Shown in pieces: positions 47,750 to 59,746 of a stretch of DNA of 64,000 bases. Within the stretch, counting starts at the first letter, position 1, and each line of letters opens with the position of its first letter. The notes beneath the pieces are model-generated. The model was not told the origin of the DNA and did no database searches. It saw only the letters and a program-made list of their open reading frames with translations. This DNA comes from Siphonodentalium dalli (taxonomy: Eukaryota; Mollusca; Scaphopoda; Gadilida; Siphonodentaliidae): assembly GCA_032622095.1 (NCBI GenBank), contig CP136065.1:95487343-95551342 (forward strand). Direction: 5' to 3'. Both the position numbers and the translations under genes were made by a program.

Positions 47750-47914
47750 ACATTCATATCAATGGCAGCAGAGGAAGTAAAAGCCGTGTCAAGACATCTT
47801 TCCACAACGATGGAGAACTTCTCATATCTCGTAGAATATTTCGGAGAAGATCACAGACACCTGACGACTAGTGAATTCTTTGGGATTTTTACTGAATTTA
47901 TCACAAAATTTGAA
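47750..47914 (+). CDS. GRID2IP: Delphilin-like formin exon k (last FH2 helices)
   Basis: The frame has a TAG at 47747-47749, which is itself the acceptor (cagtgtag), so the exon begins at 47750 with TFISMAAEEVKAV. Donor gtgagt starts at 47915. It holds 55 codons. FGEDHRHLTTSEFFGIFTEF matches the strongly conserved formin F-GED-x-x-x-x-(T/S)-x-x-E-FF-x-x-F. The TTSE and GIF residues favour delphilin. Confidence 0.92.
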
Positions 47915-48040
47915 GTGAGTTTTCTAGACAATATTGTCAGAAGATGCATAATTAAATCTTCATGTTAATTTATACAAGAAATGCGATCAGTTTTATCAAA
48001 TTGGTGGTCACCAAGCCTGCAAATAGTGTGTCTGTAATTT

Positions 48041-48091
48041 GCAGAATGAGGTCCTCAGAGAGTTAGCGGTGGGCTAGCATCACCAGATTCA
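48041..48091. mobile_element. MITE B core, fragment
   Basis: gcagaatgaggtcctcagag remains, the right arm is lost after agcatcaccagattcac. The 28 bp before it (aagcctgcaaatagtgtg) are the same as before the copy at 52786. Confidence 0.75.
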
Positions 48092-48217
48092 CATATTGAC
48101 AATTCACCGATTGGAGTTTGAACTGGATTTATTATTCAAGACATGCTGTCATAATAGTTGATCAATTTGATGAATGTAAAAATGTCACAGATCCACCGAA
48201 ATTTAATGCCGGCAACA

Positions 48218-48595
48218 ATGTAAGTGAACATTCAGACGACCACGATTCAATCTTAAGTGTAAAGATTTCTGCCATAGGAAGTAACCGGTAGTTGGACTGC
48301 GCATGCTCATGTCAAAATCGCAAGTCAAAAAATAATATCAAGCACTGTTTGATTTTAGATGCAAAATCGTGGCGTATCCTTGGTTACCTCACCTTGCGAC
48401 GTAATCGCAGTCGTGTGTACGTAAAAATCGTACCTGGAAAGATCGCAGGGTAGTCAATCACATGCTTAACGAACAACCTACGATATCATCATGTATGACG
48501 ACATTGCAATCGTGTGAACAAACTATCTACGATCTTGTCAGGCCAGATTCCTCAACGTACGATTGTATCATGGTCATCTGAACATTCACTAACAT
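48218..48595. mobile_element. 378-bp TIR element
   Basis: The left end atgtaagtgaacattcagac and the inverse of the right end (atgttagtgaatgttcagat) match over about 35 bp at roughly 80%. No clear target duplication. Confidence 0.65.
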
Positions 48596-50104
48596 TCTAG
48601 AAATAATTTGGACGGCACAGAGGGACATTCGCACTACTCTCGATCGGGATCCAAATAATAGCTGGGGTGGCATAATAGTAGGGCCAACAGGGAAAATTCC
48701 CATTATAAATAAATAAGAGTACGGGGTGCAATAATAGTACAGGGGTGAATATTCGATTATGGGTAGCATGGGACTAAATTTTGGTTAATATGTCTGTTTG
48801 CATATATACCTTTCTGTTTAAATTACCGGTAGGCTAATAATACTCAAGTCTGAATGTGTGTGTGTTTCTGAAGTATACCCAGTTGCCCACATATTTAAGA
48901 GAAATACATCGATATACCATATAACTATATTATAATTGATGCCAACTTTTTCAGTGTGATTTCTCTTACAGCTTTTGCGAGATATCCGTGAGAGTGGGGG
49001 TTTCACATTTTTTTAATTCCATATCATTTTCGTTCCAGCCAAGCCATTTTCATATTCTTTTTTATATTTATCTGCTAATTTTTTTGTTGTTGCAATGAGT
49101 ATTTTTTACGCCTATCGCGGAAAATATCTTCCATTAGATTGTGGGCCATGTGATTTTAAAAGCACCAGCTACCAATCAAAATTTGTAGATATTGTGGCTT
49201 CAAAACTGCCGTTTCAGAAGTCTGTGCTTTTTTTTTAAACAGAAGATATATAGCAACTCTTTTTATATCTAAATATTTATAAAGAGCAAAATATGCTTCA
49301 TACTTGCCCCCCTAGCTATCTAGCCCCAATGTATGGAACACTTCTGTTCGAGTTTGCAGAAATAACCATGCTATATATGTGAATACCCCTCATTGGTTAA
49401 AAAAATGGAATCGACCACGCAAGTAAATAATAGCCAACAATTTGCCCAATGGTTCCGACGCATCCATGTTTAGCCGTCCAGAGGGCAGCGGGATCACACA
49501 TGTAGGATCATTCCTTCTGGTATATAGCTAATTGTACTTTCATTTTCAGTTTCACAATAAAAGTATATTAAATCATTGTTATATAGATGTGGGAAGCGTG
49601 GCGTTATTAATTTGTTGGCGACTTTTGTCTCAAAGTTACACATTTTGCTTCGGTTTTTGCCAGTGACTTACGATTTTTAGCATGAAATTAATAAATCTAG
49701 GGTTTCTACTAAGCACCATACTTTTCTTGAAAATAAATAAACGTACAGGACTACCCATACGTTTATTTGGATCCTGAGAATACGACTACATATACATGGA
49801 TAATTATGTCTGGCTGACAGCTTCACGAGAACTTTGAGAAATAAATAGTGGTAGACAATGAATTCATTGACAATTTTTGAATTTACATGAGTCTTATTTT
49901 AGTGAATAGCATACAGAGAGTGAAACAGGAAAATGGCTACACTGTACATACAACGTAATTATTGACCCCGTGAATTCAATATACCGTACATGTCAATTCC
50001 AATGTTTGGCAGATCAAGTTGCTATCCCTTTTAATTTGAAATTTTTATTTACCTGAGGACATAAATTTCTTATAATTTTAGAGAAATTAATTAAGAAATT
50101 GAGA

Positions 50105-50323
50105 ATACCATCCTTTCAACATATGCGGCGCCAACAACCACGTTCAGCCCCCATCCACGCCAAATCTCAAACACCAGTTACTACACATAGTAACTTAGTT
50201 TTAAGAGAGAGGGTCCGAGGGGTGAAATCCTGCATATCAGTTTAGAAAATATTGAATTCAAGGCATGACAATTTCATTATATATATGATATATTTGCCAA
50301 GAATTATCTAACTTCAACTACCA
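50105..50323 (+). repeat. ~220-bp direct repeat, copy 1
   Basis: It runs from ataccatcctttcaacatat to aacttcaactacca. Nearly identical to 51237-51457. Confidence 0.95.
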
Positions 50324-51236
50324 ATAGCAATAAGAGTAAATTACATCAACATTATGTTTCTAATTTGAGCCAAACAAAATCTAAAATTTGAAGAATTTTG
50401 TGGTATAAATCTGCATATAACTAAAGCAGGCTATTTGCTGAATCCTGCATGTCAGTTAAATGGGTCGGTTATAGTGTGATAATTAGTCCAAGGCCACCTG
50501 ACTGTTTGGGTAACTTGACCGGTATACTGGCTTGGAACTTCTTCAGAGACCCCCCCCCCCCATCACACAGCCGTATCTGCCCGCCCTATGATATACCAGT
50601 ACATTCTTCAGCCATACCCTCCAAAGAAGATGCATAGGGTATATATTACAGGGGGAACATGGTCAGAGATAGGTGTAGGGGTCACTCTTTAAGATCCAAC
50701 TCATGTGTATTTGAAGTTGTACAATTGGGTGGTTCAACAACAATATGTTTGAATTGCGATGACAAACAAGTTGAGAATATTTCACTATGGAATGTAAAAA
50801 ATACATTAATCTTCGAAAACAGTTTCTAGATGAAATCAAAACAATAAATATAAACTTAAAAAACTCAACAATCAGGCGAAATTTACCTGGCTAATCAGGG
50901 CTATTCGCCTCTATGACATCTATTCACTCATGACATTGTATATACCGATTACTAGAGTTACAGTATAAATTACTGTCCATATACAATTGCAGATTACACA
51001 GCACATACTTGTATATGAACCTTTTTATAGTATCCATATTCAAATGTCAAGTAGTTACCTCCTATTAATAATTTTGCAATAAAAGTTGGTCGGACTGCAG
51101 ACTTACAATATATTATATAGTTGATAAGTACCATACATTTGCACCATTCAATTTCAAACAGTTACATATTTACAGTTAGCAACCCTAGACTAATCAGGGT
51201 AACTACTTGACTGGATTATTCTAATCAAGTTCTATA

Positions 51237-51457
51237 ATACCATCCTTTCAACATATGCGGCGCCAACAACCACGTTCAGCCCCCATCCACGCCAAATCTC
51301 AAACACCAGTTACTACACATAGTAACTTAGTTTTTAAGAGAGAGGGTCCGAGGGGTGAAATCCTGCAAATCAGTTAAGAAAATATTGAATTCAAGGCATG
51401 ACAATTTCATTATATATATGATATATTTGCCAAAGAATTATCTAACTTCAACTACCA
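51237..51457 (+). repeat. ~220-bp direct repeat, copy 2
   Basis: Same unit as 50105-50323 with a few indels. A tcta microsatellite (51526-51543) lies about 70 bp after it. Confidence 0.95.
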
Positions 51458-52385
51458 GATCATTTTCTAGTCATACCTCTCAGGATCCATTGTATGTAAA
51501 ATGCATGCATTTGTTTCAATAAATCTATCTATCTATCTATCTATAATATTTCATTTCAATTTTATTATAATTTTGTGACAACACCTGGATTTAATTGCCC
51601 TCAAGTGAAAACTAACTCACGATGCTCTTGGGAGTGCACAACCGAACACCGAACAAACTTTCATTACTGTGAATAGGCTTGTACATACAGTCAAGTTTGA
51701 TTTGTTTTTCATTTTGAAGAAACTAACACCGTTTTTCCCACATTGCTGTCAGTATTTCATCATTTATTACAATCTGACGAATATAATAGCTGCATGAAAA
51801 GTACTGCATGTACAAAACTTAATTAATCATAGTACTCGAGTAAAAACATCTAAAAAAAAACATTCATTGTTTACACTCGTGCCTGCACTAGGGGAAATAC
51901 GTCTTCAACTTGTGACGTAATTTCCAAAGTTCTCCGAAATAGGCCGACTATTTTTACCAAAGAGGAGGGTTTACGCTCTGATTGATGTCAAGAGTAAAAT
52001 TAACATTTGTTTCGTCTGCATGTTATTTCTGCGAACACTCTGGACCACATTGACCAGATTAAGCGTGGCTAATTAGCAGATATCAGGTGATATTAATTAT
52101 TACTACCTACACTTTAATACATCTTTAACCCTTTCTTAACTAAATACTCAATACCCCTTGATGAGTAGATCCCTTGGGAAATGTTCAAATAGCCATTATG
52201 AACCTGTACTTGTATTATCTGCTCAGCTTTCTGTCATCCGCTTATATTTCCTGAACGTCTATTCCTCCAGGTGAATACTAGACCATTCAGATGTATAATT
52301 TTATTAATGAACGTAAGAATCCATATTAGTAAAGAAATGGATAAGATATTGAATCTTGCTATTGAATCATTTCTGTCTTTTGCAG

Positions 52386-52421
52386 AGGGCCAACTGTCAG
52401 AATTTACAACACAGCCTGTGA
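52386..52421 (+). CDS. GRID2IP: Delphilin-like formin terminal exon
   Basis: Acceptor ttctgtcttttgcag ends at 52385. It gives RANCQNLQHSL and a TGA at 52419-52421, closing the protein 11 residues after exon k. It is chosen because it is phase 0, has a good pyrimidine tract, and a polyadenylation hexamer follows at 52556. Delphilin likewise ends soon after FH2. The assignment rests on position and phase; the residues themselves are not diagnostic. Confidence 0.6.
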   Translation, partial: RANCQNLQHSL

Positions 52422-52580
52422 CGGTGGAATGAAGATGTTGCTGACGTGTATATGCTATGCCTGGATTGCGAAATTGCCCATTTCATATAAAGCAAATCAT
52501 GCGATGGGTGGGCATGTTTTCATTTTTTTGGAAAATTTGATTCCAATGAGTGATTAATAAAAGTTAAAGCTGTTTGTAAG
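52422..52580 (+). terminator. Probable 3' UTR and poly(A) signal
   Basis: AATAAA occurs at 52556-52561 in attaataaaagttaaag, 135 bases after the formin stop. A second AATAAA lies at about 52679. The sequence is free of repeats until about 52761. Confidence 0.5.
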
Positions 52581-52785
52581 GCTGTGTTCATTGGGACCTC
52601 CAGAAACATGTCAATGGCAGTTCGCCATCAGCAGTTAAATCAGTGATTATTTCTGTCGGACAATTCCATACATTTTCTAATAAACTTTGTGTAACATATA
52701 TGGCTGCTGAATTGAACCTACAAAATATTATCTAATGGTTCGCTGATGAAAATAGACAAGCCTGCAAATAGTGTGCCTGTCATTT

Positions 52786-52960
52786 GCAGAATGAGGTCCC
52801 CAGAGGTGAATTTAGTGATGCTAGGAGGGTGAAGGAGAAGATCTCTCGATCTTTTCGACCATCCTGGGCGCTTCGCGCCCTCCTACTACCTCTACTAGTG
52901 ATGCTATTCCAGACAGCAGGCTATATCATACTCAGCATTGCTCTAAGAACTGAGGCAATA
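52786..52960. mobile_element. MITE B core, split by a 73-bp insert
   Basis: gcagaatgaggtccccagag ... agtgatgcta, then the insert, then agtgatgcta again. The right arm is lost beyond agcaggcta. Confidence 0.8.
52824..52896 (+). mobile_element. 73-bp retro-inserted 3' tail
   Basis: Flanked by the perfect 10-bp duplication AGTGATGCTA (52814-52823 and 52897-52906). It contains hairpins AGATC-tctc-GATCT and GGGCGCTTCGCGCCC and ends ctctact. It aligns with the 3' end of the retroelement-like unit at about 60733-60803. Confidence 0.8.
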
Positions 52961-52965
52961 ATGTA

Positions 52966-53094
52966 CAGTAATGTCCTAAATAATCGACCCCTTAACCACA
53001 GCAGAATGGCAACAAGCCATTTTTCCGACTAAATCCTGAAAAGTTACCAATAATTCTGCTCTGGTTAAGGAGATGATTATTTAGGGCATTACTG
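52966..53094. mobile_element. Palindromic MITE A, copy 9 (short)
   Basis: 129 bp, TA-flanked. The left arm lost the atttagtcggaaat section, so the arms are unequal. Confidence 0.88.
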
Positions 53095-53749
53095 TAACTT
53101 TTCAAGCACATGGGGCTCATTTGATAAAGCACTATATAATAACTATCACTTCGGGAACCTCTGTCATAATTTACTTGAACATTGCGGCAAGATGTCTCAC
53201 TTCGAAGTGAGTATGCATCACTGTCTTCACCTATACAAATAACTCAACCAGAACAGATGAATACCATGCCCACATAAATATTATACAATAGTTCAGAAGA
53301 TATAAGTGTCCCAGTGACTTCAGTCACCTTTTTTCGAGGTTGTGAAATTTGAACGTCAAAATCTCTTTGTAACAAACAAATCTGTTTGATATCTGTTTTT
53401 TTGCTATATCCGAGGTAATTTTTGCTGTATCCGAGGTAATTTTTTGGGATGGTTCATTAATCTAATAACTTGCTGATATCTTTGGAAAATATATATTAAA
53501 AATGAATGTTGAATTTGCTAGGCATGAAAATTTTGCCATTTTCAAGTAATTTATGACATGGGATCATGAAACTCAATGGAAAATATTGTTACTAATTGAT
53601 ATTATATCAGAAACTTTATAATTAATTTAGGCTGAAGACTATGTGGCCAAGAAATTCCAACACGAGTGTTCCATTTTTATTTCATGAAGTTTACTTTAAA
53701 GATGCATTATGCAAAATTACTATTTCTTTGGCTTCGGGTGTAAAAAATA

Positions 53750-54769
53750 TAGGGTCCTGCGAATTGGATATTTTGATCGAATCGAATATCGAATCGAATT
53801 CACGAAATCGAATCGAATATCGTATCGAATCATATCTGTATGTTGCATTCTCAATTAGGTATGTTTTGTCAAAGATTAGATTATTTGTGAAACGTTCTAT
53901 GAACTACATGCATGAAGTTCCATCAGAACTTATGTGGCGATAAACCGTCGTTTGATATACTATTAACTTCAATTTATAATTGTCAAGAAAACAAAGCAGA
54001 TTAAAACGTCCATGCGGCCATCACAACGATTAATATATTACCACTAAACAGGTTATCAAACTAAAATCACACGAAATTTCGACAGTTTGCATGTACATGC
54101 AAAATTGCAAATCGGCATTCGGAAACACCCGTTGTTATAAACTTGAAGACGCAACAACAGTCGCAGTGTAGCCTCTTCATGTATTGGTTGATGCTTCTTG
54201 AACAGATGATTCCAATTCATCATCCGTGCCTGCAGCTTTATCATGTTTAAAATAAACATGAATGATGGACGACATTTTGTCTATTGTAAAAGAAAACTCT
54301 GAAACTGAAAGTCAACTTCAAAAGAGAACAGTGGCAAAATGCACTTTTCGACACCAGGAACATGTGTTGTTTACATTTTCACCCATATTACATAACGCGG
54401 AATCGAATAGACGATGAATAACGCTATCGGTAGCCCAGTCTCATAGCTATTATAATTTACCGCGTCGTCTGTCCATTGGCTATCTGCTAGCTTTTGCTAC
54501 CATTTTAAAGCTATATAATTCAGACGTATTTAGTCGTCCTATCGTGGCTAATTGTTGGCTATGTACAATAAGAATTATAATGTGCATATATACATAATTT
54601 TCTGGAATTAAATGCCACAAACAGCTAAGATCGACATGTGTACTTGTCCTGAAACAGCCTACTTTTCCGTCATAGTATATTCGAAATTTCGAGTTGGCAA
54701 TTTCGACTCGAATTCGAATCGAATTTGACTTTCGAATCGAATCGAATATCGAATATTCGCAGGAGCCTA
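53750..54769. mobile_element. hAT-like TIR element, ~1.0 kb
   Basis: The left end (t)agggtcctgcgaattgg and right end inverse (t)taggctcctgcgaatatt are followed by runs of gaatcgaat words on both sides. Such ends resemble hAT termini, but I could not find a clean 8-bp duplication. Confidence 0.5.
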
Positions 54770-55309
54770 AACAAATATTTGATTCGAGCCGAGGAACCCA
54801 CCCATCAAAGCTCAAAGTGATCAGATATCGATTTTTGAAGTTTGTTATTTCTTGAGATGTGCAATATTATGTGGCCCAGAAACATGTCATCAAATGGACA
54901 GTCTCGGACAAAATTGCGGATGAAGATGGATAACTCTAAAAACAAGGGGTAATACGGTCAAATTTTGTGAATACCGGTACCCGAGTGATAATACGGCCAT
55001 ATTTCATTGAACAAAATGTTGATAAATAACATGTTTTTGGAAATTTGATACAATAGTTGACAGTGGTTAGCATTATCTTGTTGCAATTAAAGCGTATTTT
55101 GAAGAAATGTTGTTGTTGTATCTTGATGATATGGGGATCCTCTGATCGGATTGAGCACATTTAAACATACATATTTGTATTATAATTGAATACAGCATAA
55201 TTATGTATTTGCCTAATTTATTATCTGTGATGATCTAATTCAAGCTATTATATACACAAAGACTAATTTCTAACATTGCTGATCCATAAATATAAACATA
55301 CAATTTTTA

Positions 55310-56640
55310 GCTCAAAGTTTGAGCTATTGCCATGGCTTGGTATTCGTCGTCCCGTGTGTGTGTGTGTGCATGATTCGTCAACAATTTCCTTTAGCACGGG
55401 TTACAGGTCGTACCTTTGGTCGGATCATTATGGTCGTTGACATTGACATGTAGATGGGAACGAGTCATTTTGGGGTCATTCAGCAAAAAAAACATGGCGG
55501 CAGTGGCCATATCCATCTTGGAATTTACTCTTTGCATGACTAAATCATTTGGCACGGGCTACAGGTCGTACCTTTGGTCGGATCATCATGAAATTTGTCA
55601 TGGATGTTAACAATGACATGTAGATGGGAACGAGTAATTTTGGGGTCATTCGGCAAAATAACATGGCCGCCAGCAGCCATCATGGATTTTACTCTTTGCA
55701 TGACTAAATCCTTTGGCACGGGCTACAGGTCGTACCTTTGGTCGGATCATCATGACATTTGTCATGGATGTTAACATTGACATGTAGATTGGAACGAGTC
55801 ATTTTGGGGTCATTCAGCAAAAAAACATGGCCGCCAGTGGCCATATCCATCTTGGAATTTACTGTTTGCATGACTAAATCCTTTGGCACGGGCTACAGGT
55901 CGTACCTTTGGTCGGATCATCATGAAATTTATCATGGATGTTAACAATGACATCTAGATGGGAACGAGTAATTTTGGGGTCATTCGGCAAAATAACATGG
56001 CCGCCAGCAGCCATCATGGATTTTACTCTTTGCATGACTAAATCCTTTGGAACGGGCTACATGTCGTACATTTGGTCGGATCATTATGAAATATGTCATG
56101 GCTGTTGACATTGACATGTAGATGGGAAACGAGTCATTTTGGGGTCATTCGGACAAAAAACATGGATTTCAAAATTCAATCCATTAGCACGGGCTACAGG
56201 CCATACCGTTTGTCTGATCATCATGAAATTCGGCCGCCACTGAGCAGCCATATTGGAATTTACCGTGACTCTTTGCATGACTAAATCTTTTGGCACGGGC
56301 GACAGGTCGTACCTTTGTTCGGATCATCATGAAATTTGTCATGGATGTTAACAATGACATGTAGATGGGAATGAGTAATTTTGGGGTCATTCGGCAAAAA
56401 AACATGGCCGCCAGCAGCCATCTTGGATTTTACTCTTTGCATGACTAAATCCTTTGGCACGGGCTACAGGTCGTACCTTTGGTCGGATCATCATGAAATT
56501 TGTCATGAATGTTAATATTGACATGTAATGTAGATGGGAACGAGTCATTTTGGGGTCATTCGGCCATAAAACACGTCCGCTGGCAGCCATCTTGGATTTT
56601 ACTATTTGCATGAATAAATCCTTCGGCACACCCTACAGTC
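55310..56640 (+). repeat. Tandem repeat with caggtcgtacctttggtcgg
   Basis: Eight landmarks at 55404, 55562, 55726, 55906, 56060, 56197, 56303 and 56467 (spacings 106-180). Units carry tgacatgtagatgggaacga, a catggccgccag word and tgcatgactaaatcctttgg. The start is agctcaaagtttgagctattg. Confidence 0.9.
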
Positions 56641-57689
56641 CACTTCCCTCATCAGATCATCACCAAACTTCATATTAATCTTGATTATGAATTTTAGCAA
56701 CGACATGAGCAGACTGTCGAGTTTCACATCAATGGTTATGTTTTCGAGTGTGACTGTAGAGTTATGTGCTGTCCAAATATCGCGCAGTCATGACGAAATG
56801 AGCAAAGTGACCCTTAATCTCACAGCTTTGTTATAGGCTATATAGCTAGATGCTAAATAGGGACATGGCTTGTTACTATTTAGTAAGATGTTTCCACGTC
56901 TGACTAATTATCAACTTATCCAGTGTAATGAACTGTGAACATGTTGTTTGTGTTGAGGTACCGTGTTTTCTTTGCTTAAGTTTCATATGGACTGTACTGC
57001 AAAGTCTATTGTTTTCAATGGAAGGTGAATAACTCTATATCTTTGTTTGAATTGTGTTGCATTCTGGGAGCGAAACAGGGGAAATGTTTCTATGATTTCA
57101 GCTATTTTGTATTGAATGGGCACCTATCTAGCTGCTGAGGTACAGACATTCCATGTGGTGATAAATTGTAGTATTTTTTGGGGGACTGGAGGACTATTAA
57201 AATAGCCGGTGTCCACCCGTCCATCCATGCATCGGGGCGTGCAGAAAATTTCCGTATCGTGGAATAATGAAGCCCTTCTTTTGCAGAACACCACATGTTA
57301 TAACATTCAATTTATGATGTCGCATATGGGGTGGTTTCATTTTTGTCACGCTGCTAATGATGATTACTTTATTTTTCATTATTGGTGCACGTAGAAAGTA
57401 ATAATAGATCTCATAACCATTTGCTTTTTGTCATAATGTTTACCAAATAATACTTAAAATTACCATCTGCTTGCACACAATCTCAACGCGTATTGTTCAA
57501 TATTGTATCAGTGATTGGCAGTTTTGATTAAAATCCCCAAACAGCTGGGAACGTATATTATTACATGTAGATACTTTAAGGTGGTGCTAAAGTAACCAAT
57601 CCTGAAAATTCAAAAGATTTGATGTCCTTTATTTGCATCATTCATATTTAAACGGACATGGCTCATTTGAGATAGGTTGACGACGGTCC

Positions 57690-58965
57690 TACTAAAACCC
57701 GACCGCATCCGACCGCACCCGACCGGACCGCCCCCAGGGGTCCGAGCGAGATGGGGTTTGCACTATGGTGTACAATGGACCTGAATGTACCAAAGTTCCA
57801 ATCCCCAAGTGGACAGCTCGAGCGGACACGGCACTGTTAACCCCTAACTTGCGGCCGTTTCCGCCAGGTACGAGAAATCCGATAAGGCGCCGACCGCACC
57901 TCCCCTGACTGCCTGACCACGGAAATTAACATTATATCATGAAGTGAATACCCATATGCATCCATGTGCGATCTGACAAGTCACTAGCTGCAGCGGAAGT
58001 GAATAAATTAACCCATACGCTGCTGCCGAATTCGCTATAAATGTACGCAAAATCGCCGAAATTAACACCCGCCGACCGGACCGCCCCTAGGGGTCCGAGC
58101 GAGATGGGGTTTGCACTATCTTGTAGAATGGACCCGAATGTACCAAATTTCCAATCCCCAAGTCGATAGCTCGAGCGGACACGGCACTGTTAACCCCTGA
58201 CTTGCGGCCGTTTCCGCCAGGTACGGGAAATTCGATAAGGCGCCGACCGCACCTCCCCTGACCACCTGACCACGGAAATGGACATTATATCATGAAGTGA
58301 ATACCAATATGCATCCATGGGCGATCGGACAAGTCGCTAGCTGCAGCGGGAGTGAATAAATTAACCCATACGCTGCTGCCGAATTCGCTATAAATGTACG
58401 CAAAAACGCCGCAATTAACACCCGCCGACCGGACCGCCCCAGGGGTCCGAGCGAGATGGGGTTTGCACTATCGTGTAGAATGGACCCGGATGTACCAAAG
58501 TTCCAATACCCAAGGGGATAGCTCGAGCGGACACGGCACTGTTAACCCCTGACTTGCATCCAAAAAGGCGCCGATCGCACCTCCCCTGACTGCCTGACCA
58601 CGGAAATGGGCATTATATCATGAAGGAAATACGGCTATTCATCCATGTGCGATCGGATAAGTCGCTAGCTGCAGCGGAAGTGAATACATTAACCCATACG
58701 CAACTGCCGAATTCGCTATAAACGCCGAAATTAACACCCGCCGACCGCACCGCCCTAATGGGTCCGAGCGTGATGGTGTTTTTACTATCGTGCAGAATAG
58801 ACGTGAATGTACCAAAGTTCCAACCCCCAAGTCGATAGCTCGAGTGGATATGGCACTGTTACCCCCTAACTTGCGACCGGTTCCACGGGTACGCGAAATC
58901 CAAAAAGGCACAAACCGCATCTCCCCTGGTTGCACGACCACGGAAATGGACATCATATCATGCAG
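57690..58965 (+). repeat. ~352-bp GC-rich tandem array, four copies
   Basis: tccgagcgagatggggtttg at 57741, 58094, 58446 and a variant at 58763 (periods 353, 352, 317). Units hold agctcgagcggacacggcac and gttaacccc. A 55-bp inverted fragment lies at about 62003-62060. Confidence 0.93.
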
Positions 58966-59124
58966 CGAAGAGTGTATTCTGGTCCTGATAGATCAACACC
59001 GATATTCGAAAACTTAAACGAGGTGAGTGATAACATATCAATTAAAACACATATGTATGAGACCCGGAGAATTTTCTTTATGGTACATGCAAAAATATAT
59101 TATAAAACAACTGAATATGTTAAT

Positions 59125-59136
59125 GGGGGGGGGGGG
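59125..59136. repeat. Poly(G) run of 12
   Basis: An uninterrupted guanine run followed by taacccc; the same join (G run, then taaccc) occurs at 41963. Confidence 0.9.
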
Positions 59137-59746
59137 TAACCCCATGTTTATTTATTATAAAACAACATGGTTCAGGTCATGATAGTCGCATGGGTAGTGA
59201 CTTAAAGTGGTATTCTATTCAAAGCACTGCATGTGACATTATGTATGGATTGTAGCGAGGCGTCACATTCGTCACCACGGACTTCAATTCAATTAATTTT
59301 TTTATTTTGGTGAATCCCTTGTGATTATCAGTCCAGTGATTAACTAATTTACTTCGAGTTCTCGTGCGATTTACCTTTGGCGGTTTTCGTTACAATAAAT
59401 AATCATGAATAATGTACATGTATCAATTGTACGTGTTTTTATAGGAATTGGTTTAGACAGTAGTTATACGATCGTGCGAATTAATTGGGATTTAAAACAT
59501 GATCAGATTAAGAGATTTTAAAATCGGATTATGAACCTTGGCCTCATCCGTGGGACGATTGAGCTGCACGATGGCTTCGTGTACATGGCAAGACACCCAT
59601 TCGAATTTAATTTGCAACCAATGGAATGAACCAATGATATGGTTGCATTGATATATAAAATGGTTACTTTCTAAATTTACTCTGGCAGGAGAGTGGGGCG
59701 AAAAGGTCGTGATTGCTTCGATCTGATTAGTTCCTGTTTTGTCAGA

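Larger units (their letters stand above)
47915..52385 (+). other. Last intron of the formin gene
   Basis: This 4.5-kb intron separates exon k from the terminal exon. It holds a partial palindromic MITE (about 48041-48091), a TIR element at 48218-48595, and two 220-bp direct repeats at 50105 and 51237 followed by a short tcta microsatellite. No further coding signal was seen. Confidence 0.6.
10161..52421 (+). other. GRID2IP: Delphilin-like formin gene, 3' part (12 exons, FH2 domain)
   Basis: Twelve exons join in phase (79, 60, 128, 69, 87, 69, 87, 130, 53, 69, 165 and 36 coding nt = 344 codons with stop). The product is most of a formin homology 2 domain, which as a ring-shaped dimer nucleates actin and stays on the growing barbed end. 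Seen: KKAYN then SILLGHLKLSP, the core AMGNHMNKGN, GFKISFL, ATVPKAAKV and FGED..LTTSEFFGIF. Among formins as I remember them, delphilin fits best, especially GFKI-FL, TVP-AAKV and TSE-FFGIF. In vertebrates delphilin binds the GluD2 glutamate receptor at synapses through N-terminal PDZ domains, which would lie left of this window. The protein ends 11 residues after the last FH2 helix, with no room for a DAD tail. Introns reach 10.8 kb and are packed with transposons. Family membership is firm; the delphilin subtype is likely. Confidence 0.87.
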
